Assembly (NCBI GenBank): GCA_013396995.1
Contig: VWZP01010489.1
Location: 162,857 to 226,856, forward strand
Length of the DNA: 64,000 bases
Source: Dicaeum eximium
Taxonomy: Eukaryota > Chordata > Aves > Passeriformes > Dicaeidae
Direction: 5' to 3'
Position numbers and translations under genes: made by a program. Below, piece after piece: positions 56,159-64,000 of the stretch (its first letter is position 1; each line of letters begins with the position of its first letter). The notes beneath the pieces were generated by a model, which was given only the letters and a program-made list of their open reading frames with translations, was not told the DNA's origin and searched no databases.

Positions 56159-58374
56159 GTCCCCAAAGGGTGAGGATCAAGGTCCTGCTCAGCTCCAGAG
56201 GCACCTGATCCTTGTCTGGATGAGCACAGCTCCTGCTCTGCCTACAAAGCATGGGATATGACCTTTCCCTGTGCCAGCCTCCCTTTTCCATCAGCAGTTT
56301 CCCAGTGGCTCCAGAAAAATCCACCAGCAGCGCTGGGGGGGCAACACACTGGGGGCCAGCAGCTCCCCAGTGCCAAAATTTGGGAATATTGTGGCCCCAG
56401 AGAGGAGACTTCACAGCTCTTGCTCCTTTCCCCTTGGGCATGGAGAGGAGAACTCCGAGTCAGCACCACTCCTGAGCCCTGGAGCATTCCCAGCAGGAAT
56501 TGTCCCTGTCCCAGGAGGAATTCTGAGCTGTGACAGTGTCCCAAGGGTGCCCTTGGAGCTCTGCAGGGTGAGGCTGCTCAGGGAGGGATCTGTGTCCCCT
56601 GGCTGGCACAATCCTGCTGGGAATGTGGAAACTTCCCTGATTTCTTCCCCCTAAAAAAGAGGGAAAAGGGGCAAAAGCTGGAAAAGAAACCCAAACAGAC
56701 ACAGAGACCATTTGCCTCCTGTGAACACAAATTCATGGAATTAAGGTTGGAAAAGACCTTTAACATCATCAGGTCCAAGCTCCGGTGTTGATAAACCTTT
56801 GTGGGTTGGGAAGGGATGGACTGAAATTATCTGGGGTAGGAAAAACCAGGAATTTCCTTCCCCTGAGGAAGGATGGTGAATGCTAAATATTTCCTGCGCT
56901 TCCCAGTCCCGACAGGAATGTCATTCCCTCCACAACCAGGCTGTTTGTGGGATTTTCAGTTGCCTTTCTGCTCGGGGGGCAGAGCTGACAGACAAAACAC
57001 GGGAAAACGAAGAACTTCTGGAAGATATTTCTGAGCTTTCTCATCAAATGTGGCGATGTTTTAATCCCTCACTTAATGTTTACACAGTTTTATCTCCATT
57101 TTCCATTCTTTAGCAGCTCCTGCTGCGTGGGGCTGGTTGTTATTAGAGCACATCCCAGGGCCTGAGGCACTTCTTTATCCACACAGAATAGGAAAAAATC
57201 ACCTTTCTGTGCCACCAAAGGGAGAGGAGTTGCTGCACGCAGCGGGTTGGATAAAGCAGAGGTTGTGGAAGCATCTCCTGGCTGGCTGGAGCTGCTTTTA
57301 GGGTCCTCACGTGGGGGGAAAAGGGCTGCTGAGCATTAAAAATCCTGCTGGAAAGCCCATCTTGTTTTCACTCCTCCTTGGAACGCTCGCTCACTAAAAA
57401 TAGTTTGTCTCGTTTAAGGAATGGCGTGCAAAAAAGCCCCGGAATTCCCTTGCCGTTTAAAAACACGGAGATAAAACACTGGGAATTATCAGCAGACAAT
57501 ATGAACGGCCTGGTTAAGCAATTTATCAGCCCCCTTTTCCCAGCTATTCCCAGCGTGAGCTCACATTTCCATCAGGGGGGACAGCAGAGCGGGAGAGGAG
57601 GGATCCACACAAATCTCCTGCTCCCCTGTCCCTCCCTGCGATGACAGATCCATCACGGGGATGGATGAGCCCGACACCCCCTTGATTTACACCCCAGCTG
57701 GAAAAATGAAAATAGGGCTCCTAGGAGTTCCTCCTGATAAATCCCAGCCTTATCATCCCAGGGCACTCCTTTTCTCCCAGAGATTGGCAAGGGCTGAGGA
57801 GATACGAAGTGGGCCGGGATATTTATGGGAATAAATGGCAGCGTTTTTGTGAGGATTAAAGGGGAAAACTTTTGGGAACGATTAAAAAAAAAAAAAAAAC
57901 TTTGAAAATCTTTTTAGTAAGAAATTAATGGACATAAAGTCAGCCTGATTCAGGCACGAAGGGGAGGGAGGGAAGGGGGGAAATGCTCCGACGTTTCCCT
58001 TGGCAAACCGACGCTGGAATACCGAGGGCAACGTTTGGGGACAACAAAAGTCAGCCAACACAATGCTCTGGTTTCCAGGGAAACCCAACCTTGGCCTTTG
58101 GTCCCATATTTCAGCGGGTTTCATTATCCTCCCTGGATTTAGGATAATGAATTGGCTGTTGACGGATGCTGCTGCCTCGGAGCCACCCTCCCTCGCTCAG
58201 GTTTCCGCTGTTCCCCAGTCCAGGCGGGATTTTGGGGTCACTGGAGGAGGACTGGGAGCACAAAAAGCAGGGATGTCCCTTTGGAGGGGTTTGTTCTCCA
58301 TCCAGATGGTGGAATTCTGGGGGGCCTGCAAGGATTGGTTGAGTTTTTTATTTTGTTCTCGGCATAAATAAGCC
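56159..58374. other. intergenic DNA, one old CR1 tail, no gene seen
   Basis: Includes a CR1 3' end on the minus strand at 56733-56800 (CATGGAATTAAGGTTGGAAA AGACCTTTAACATCATC). 57385-57560 is a candidate regulatory stretch. An A run lies at 57884-57899. Confidence 0.55.
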
Positions 58375-58615
58375 AGGCTGGGAGAGCTGGGAATGTTCCC
58401 TGGAGAAGGGAAGGCTCCAGGGAGAGCTGGGAATGTTCCCCTGGATCAGGGAAGGCTCCAGGGAGAGCTCAGAGCCCTGCCAGGGCCTGAAGGGGCTCCA
58501 GGAGAGCTGGAGAGGGACTGGGAACAAGGGATGGAGGGACAGGACACAGGGAATGGCTTCAGACTGGGAGAGAGGAGGTTTAGATGGGATATTGGGAATT
58601 AGGAATTCCTGGCTG
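58375..58615 (+). mobile_element. CR1 LINE body fragment lacking the 3' tail
   Basis: CAGGGCCTGAAGGGGCTCCA GGAGAGCTGGAGAGGGACTG matches 11411-11465 closely. A local duplication of GGAAGGCTCCAGGGAGAGCT precedes it. The homology stops near TAGGAATTCCTGGCTG. Confidence 0.88.
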
Positions 58616-60425
58616 TGGGGCTGTGTGTGGACAAAGGACCCCAGGAGAGGATGGAAACACATTCCCCTCCCCAAAATCCCTGTCTGCTCCTCCCTGGCCT
58701 CCAAAAGGCCACTCATCCTTTTAATCTTGGCCACCTCCTCTGCTTTTTTCCTTCCCTTTTTTCCCCAACACCCTCAGGCAGTTTTTTCCCTGAGTCACTC
58801 GAAGCGTGGGCCAAGGTTTGACAAGTGACTTATCACTCCGAGTGCTGAGGCCATGAAATGTTATTTTAGAAATTAAACACCCGACACATTCGGGAAACAA
58901 ATCCCTTTAAGGTGTCTCCCAAAGTGGCTCCTAAAAGGAAAATGTTTGCAATTAAGTCACTTCCCAAAAATGTCGCCTTCTGTGCTGAGTGGCTGAACTT
59001 CTTTCATCTTCCCTTTGTAAATATTGGTGGTGGATTTAGGAAACTGGAGGAAAATTCACCGTTTCACCTCATAAATGAGCTGACAATGGAACAATTTGCT
59101 GGAAAAGTGTTGGTTCTATTTTCCCTGTTAATTACGTGGCTTGTGATGGTTGGAATAACCCATAAAATCCCAAAGAATCCCGGATCAGGTCTGGGTTTGG
59201 ATGGGGATGATTGGGGTCTGTGCAATTATGGGAAATCCTTGAGCCCACATTTCTCTCTTCAGGCTGGCTCTTTAATGCTTCCCACGTGTATTTAATTTTG
59301 TGAGCCACACATTCCCATTTTCCCCTGATTTTTGTATCCTTTTCTTCTAAACCCAGCAAAATAACATCATTATTAAAGGCATTCTCATGTGATGCCTTCA
59401 TTCTGAAACAAACCCAAGGGGACAAAGTTCAGAGCAACCCAGAACTGCTCTTGATTTACTGCAAATATGATTAAAATTTTATCTGAGGGCTTTTTTTTTC
59501 ATGGTTTTTGGTTTTTTTTTTCCCCTCTGTACTTTGCTGCTGTGTGTTTTCATCCAGCACATAAAAGAGGTTTTTTTGGGGTTGTTTTTTTTTCCCAGCA
59601 GTTTAGCAGTGCAAAGGTGCTCGTGGAGGATTTAAATTCTCTGCAAGCTTCCCCTCAGTTAATCACGATTTTTATTATCTTAAAAGCAAAGCAGAGAAGG
59701 GCTGGGTAATAAAGGGCAAGAAATGCAAAGTGCAGCACGTTTTAAGGGTCACCCTGTGGAATTGGGATAAATTACAGCCAATTCCTCCCCGCTGGGACAT
59801 CCTGGCTTTTCCAATGGGGTTTTATTTGGATTTATTTGGATTTATTTGGTTTTGTAACTACTCCAGGTTCCAGGATAAAGCCCTTTCCCCTCACATTTTC
59901 ATTCCTTAACTCCTTTCCGTGTGCATCACGTTATCCTTGGAAAAGGGAGGGTTTATAAACGAGTTGGAGGAGCTGTTGTTTTATCTAAACCCCGCCGTAA
60001 ATGTCACGTAAACAAAGGTAAAATAACAAACAGCCCTGGAAATCACTTAACGAGGCTCTCTGCTGCTCGTGGCTGCTCTTCCTGGGAATTCCAAGCTCCT
60101 TTAAATGAAACTTAACAGCAAGAAGCCTTTTATTTTCCTAATGTTTCCAACAGCTCTGGCTGTGGATTCATCCTTCATGGTGGCTTTTACATCTCTGGCA
60201 TGTTGATTCCCTCATGGAAATGATAAAATCCTGGCTTTTATGGGCAATTCCAGCAGGCTGAATCCTGCTTTTTAATCACTCTTCTGTCGTGGAGGTGGAA
60301 ATTGGTCAGAACCAAGCTTGGGCAGTCCTGATGGTGTTCAATTTTGGGATAGGAGTTTCTGACACACAGAATTCCAACCCAGAGCTGTGTTTCCCACCCT
60401 GTATGGTGCTTGCACTGGATCAGGT
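58616..60425. other. intergenic DNA, no gene seen
   Basis: Unique sequence with short T runs (59492-59521, 59585-59594) and three copies of GGATTTATTT at 59828-59850. Confidence 0.6.
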
Positions 60426-60426
60426 G

Positions 60427-60446
60427 TAATAATAATAATAATAGTA

Positions 60447-60534
<88 letters not shown>

Positions 60535-60558
60535 CAACAACAACAACAACAACAACAA
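60427..60558. repeat. (AAT)n followed by (AAC)n trinucleotide microsatellite
   Basis: About 34 AAT units (60427-60530) with a few AGT/ATG interruptions, then about 9 AAC units. Confidence 0.98.
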
Positions 60559-61696
60559 TAACTAAAGTGTTGCCACATTTGGAATCCAGCATCTCCTATC
60601 TGCGCATTCCCAAGCACTCTGGAAAAATTAATTCCGTCCCACACAGGTCCCTTGAGGGGAATATTTCCATGTCAGAGCTATGGACACACAGGAAGGCTGA
60701 CAATAAACTCTGGAATTGGGTCCTGGATGGGATAATTGGAGCCTGGCTGGTGGGAGAAGGGGAGGAAAGGGATGGCAGAGAGGGAAGATTCATGAGGAAA
60801 ATGCAACTGCTGCTGTGCTTTTCCAAGGGAAATGCATTTCCCCGTTTGGTTTTGCTCCCTTCCTCCCAAAAAGTTCAGGAAAACCTCATTTCCTTGCTCC
60901 CAGCTTTGGATCACAGATGTTCTGAGCTAAACTGGTGGGAATTGCATTAAATTAGGGATACGGTCTGTCACAGCTTTTGCATCCCGGGGCTTCCGCAGGG
61001 AAGCTGATTTTCCCTTGGAAATGCTCATTTTCCCTTGGAAATGCTCATTTTCCCTTGGAAATGCTCATATTCCCTGGAATAACTGATCCAGATGGGGAAG
61101 AGTTGCTGGTCCTCCAACTGCAAGTGGCAGCCCTCAGGAGAGCCACAAATCCATGGGGTTTCCCACTGTCGCAGGAAAGTTTGGATCAATTCGGAAATCA
61201 ATTTGAATCCATTTCCTTTGGAAACCCAAGGAAGTTTGGGACAGTCCCAAGCTCAGCATTCCAGTGCAGATCCTGGTGTGGCAAGCTGGGATAAAACAGG
61301 AAGCCACTCAGACTGCAAAAAACTCGTTATTGTTTTCGGGGAAGGGGATTAATTAACCACCGATGGGATGAGCTGGGTAAATGAAGTGTGAGGAGCAGCT
61401 TCCACATGGAATGGGTGATCCCAAGGCTATTCCCAAGTGGCTGCAGCAGGGCAGGGCTGTTCCATGGAGCAATCCAGGTTGCCACCTCCAGGAATTTGTA
61501 TTTCAGGGCTTAGAAATAATTCCTGCCTTGCTAGAATATGGAATTCCTGCTCGGCTGACCATGGATGATCCAGTGGGATTTGTGATCTTTGAGGGGGCCC
61601 ATTCCTGCATGCACGCTCTGCTAAAGGATCCTGATGATCACTCATTAATTAACCCTGGGAATTAAGTGCTGTCCATGCACTTCCCAATCCCTGGGG
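60559..61696. other. intergenic DNA with a 20-bp repeat
   Basis: GGAAATGCTCATTTTCCCTT repeats about 3.5 times at 61008-61078. Otherwise unique; no exon was recognised. Confidence 0.6.
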
Positions 61697-62119
61697 TGTT
61701 GTTGTTTTTTGATGAAAGATAATGTGACTTGGTTTTATATAACAGTACGGTAATTTTTTAATAAAGGTTATTTGGTTTAAATGATAAGATGAAGTTACTA
61801 ATGTGGTGGATAAGTTAAAATGGTGTTTATTATTTTATATTGTGGGTTTAAATAGATGAGGGGTTTGTTTTATGTTATAGGAAAAGGTGTTTGGGGTTTT
61901 GGGTTAGTTTAAGGAGTGGAAAATTATTGGAATGGATAAAAAGTGTTGGGTTAGTAAGGAGGTATGTATGGAATTAGAGATAAGGTTTTTGGTTTTTTGT
62001 AGGTTATTGGGTGAGGGGTGGAGACAAGTTTTGTTTTTTCGTATAGTTTGAAATTTTTTGCAGCGGGGGTTTTTATTTCTCAACACTGGGGAGCTGGGAA
62101 TGGTGCTGCCAGCAAAGCT
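61697..62119. repeat. 423-bp block, first copy, with cytosine-free core
   Basis: The plus strand lacks C completely from 61799 to 62024. The block reads identically to 62121-62543. The complementary strand is C- and A-rich and G-poor, a bias known from mitochondrial light-strand sequence, so a nuclear mitochondrial insertion is possible but I cannot identify the mitochondrial region. Confidence 0.85.
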
Positions 62120-62120
62120 N

Positions 62121-62543
62121 TGTTGTTGTTTTTTGATGAAAGATAATGTGACTTGGTTTTATATAACAGTACGGTAATTTTTTAATAAAGGTTATTTGGT
62201 TTAAATGATAAGATGAAGTTACTAATGTGGTGGATAAGTTAAAATGGTGTTTATTATTTTATATTGTGGGTTTAAATAGATGAGGGGTTTGTTTTATGTT
62301 ATAGGAAAAGGTGTTTGGGGTTTTGGGTTAGTTTAAGGAGTGGAAAATTATTGGAATGGATAAAAAGTGTTGGGTTAGTAAGGAGGTATGTATGGAATTA
62401 GAGATAAGGTTTTTGGTTTTTTGTAGGTTATTGGGTGAGGGGTGGAGACAAGTTTTGTTTTTTCGTATAGTTTGAAATTTTTTGCAGCGGGGGTTTTTAT
62501 TTCTCAACACTGGGGAGCTGGGAATGGTGCTGCCAGCAAAGCT
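62121..62543. repeat. 423-bp block, second copy after a single N
   Basis: Same sequence as 61697-62119. After it the sequence continues as ordinary unique DNA (TCTTCCTTTCCCAACC). Confidence 0.9.
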
Positions 62544-64000
62544 TCTTCCTTTCCCAACCGTGGAGAGGAGATCCTGGAAGAAACACTGCAGGAGCTGCTC
62601 CGGGGGTGGATTCCCGAGCGAAGCGCTTCCGTGCTAAATAAGAAACTGGGAAGAAGCATCTTCTCTCAAGGATCCAGGGAATGGGCTGTGACTCAGGATC
62701 CTGAATGGAAAAGCTGCAGCCATCTGGCCTTATCTCAGCGCCCTGCCTGGGCCAGCCCAGCCGCGCGGGGACAGCCGGCCCTGGACGCAGCGGTGACAAC
62801 AGCAGGGTGGCATCTCCTGGCACCTTCCTGACAGGACACCCACCTGCCATTTCCCCTTGGATGCAGAGTCAGAGGGCTCGGGAGGGCTGGAGAAGCCCTG
62901 GGAAGCTCAGGAAGGTGGCGTTGCCCCTGGAAGTCCCTGGCGTGTGGGGCACGATCCGTGTCCTCCTTTGCCACCCATCCTTTTCCCATGGAACCAACAG
63001 GCTGAGGTGGATTTTGCTCCCAGTTAGCCACGGAAATAAACTGGGAAAATACACACAGTGGATGTGCAGAAATGTCAGAGTTAATGCAACTTAACTCCAG
63101 GCTTCCAGACTAATCCAGCATTTGCATTTTTCTAACTTTAGTGACTTCCCAGACTTCAGATCTGGCTTCAATGAACACATAATTCCTTGTTTTCCTGACA
63201 AGGAGTGTGGATTTCAAAAAGCTCCCTCCACGCTGTGAATTCAAGGGGAAATGCTTTTCCTTCATATCAATCAAGCTCTTTTAAACAACTCAAGTTCATT
63301 TCACGCTTTTCTCCTTGATTTCTGTACCTCGTGATCAGCAGGAAAAGCAAAGCTCAGAAATAAAACCGAGCTTGTTTGGTAAAAATAGAATTTGCAGGAG
63401 CAAAATGGAATTTTTAAGCTGGAATTTTAAAGCTCCCTGTGTCCTGTTTTTTGGGCAGGAAGAGGCAGGAGAGGGGTGAAACGGAGAGGATTTTATCCTG
63501 CTAATCCAGGTGCCCACCTGAAATGCCCTTCCAGGTATCCTGGGAGCTCTTGTCACCTCCAAAAGGCAAAGCCCATCCAACACTTTGGCCAGCAGCAGGA
63601 AATGCTTCATTCCCTGTGGAGTTTGGGGTGCCCGGTCCCAAACCTTTGGCATCTCCAGGAACTGGTTAAAGCTGATTGGATTTCCCATGGCGAGGTCGGT
63701 GAACCTGGTGGTGGATTCCAGGAGAGGCTGGAGAGCCTGGAATTGCAGGACCGGTAAGGTTGGAAAAACCTCCAAGCATCTTCCATCCCATTTATTTGCC
63801 GAAGGTGAGGATCAAGGGACAACATTCCTTTCATCATCCCACCGGTGTCAGCCATGGATTAGGGAATATTCCCTGCATCCCCTCACACTGAGGGTGTTGG
63901 GAGCTGCTTTCCAATATAAAAATCCTTGATCCTGCCATTGGGAAGGCAGATTTGGACTAGAAAGAAGAGGCAAAAGAAAGAAAAATATAGAGAAGAAAGT
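62544..64000. other. intergenic DNA to the right edge, no gene seen
   Basis: Unique sequence, GC-rich at 62560-63000 and otherwise unremarkable. No exon or repeat family was recognised. Confidence 0.55.

Noticed and set aside
60387..60950. 187-codon frame with long Ile and Thr runs
   Set aside because: Translation of the AAT/AAC microsatellite.
61381..61665. 94-codon frame ending before the C-free block
   Set aside because: No recognised domain and no splice context; a chance frame.

Overview
The window is vertebrate nuclear DNA and almost certainly avian, probably from a songbird. The evidence is one spliced gene with a recognisable vertebrate protein, about twenty copies of the 3' end of CR1 LINEs in both orientations, and several solo LTRs, some of which resemble LTR families I remember from zebra finch. 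There is no operon structure and no prokaryotic feature. Most open reading frames longer than 60 codons are chance products of repeats or of AT- or purine-rich DNA.

Positions 1-9550 hold the 5' two thirds of one gene on the minus strand, MMADHC (the cobalamin trafficking protein, cblD). I can place a CpG-island promoter, a non-coding first exon (ending at 9404), the start-codon exon (9038-9087) and coding exons at 6398-6542, 4925-5142, 2567-2672 and 1889-2019. All splice junctions keep the frame, giving 203 residues plus an open end. The last two exons (about 93 residues by comparison with human) are not in the window and should lie beyond its left edge. The introns carry a 34-bp minisatellite, a degenerate ~80-130 bp repeat running up to the exon 3 splice donor, AT-rich tandem repeats and an antisense LTR interrupted by an assembly gap.

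From about 9.8 kb to 64 kb I find no convincing protein-coding exon. In other vertebrates MMADHC is separated from RND3 by a long gene desert on this side, and the sequence fits that. It is a patchwork of unique DNA, CR1 fragments (8.8, 11.3, 17.7, 21.3, 23.6, 27.8/28.1, 30.1, 33.0, 41.4, 43.2, 44.2, 45.0, 48.7, 49.1, 51.1, 52.3, 52.7, 54.0, 54.7, 56.7 and 58.4 kb), LTRs (11.7, 17.2, 29.1, 39.2 and 42.1 kb), and many minisatellites and microsatellites (21.6, 32.6, 34.6, 36-38, 44.8, 46, 48.2, 55.8 and 60.4 kb). Several short stretches rich in homeodomain-type motifs are candidate conserved enhancers.

The points most worth a second look are: a 226-base run with no cytosine near 61.8 kb; three places where sequence is repeated across runs of N or a single N, of which two are identical and look like unmerged assembly overlaps; tandem arrays that appear to have grown out of CR1 3' tails; a ~0.75 kb inverted repeat with arms 10 kb apart; a ~116-bp foldback pair at 34.1-34.6 kb; and the fate of the internal translation starts of MMADHC (Met62 kept, Met116 lost). 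I see no undescribed multi-gene system here.
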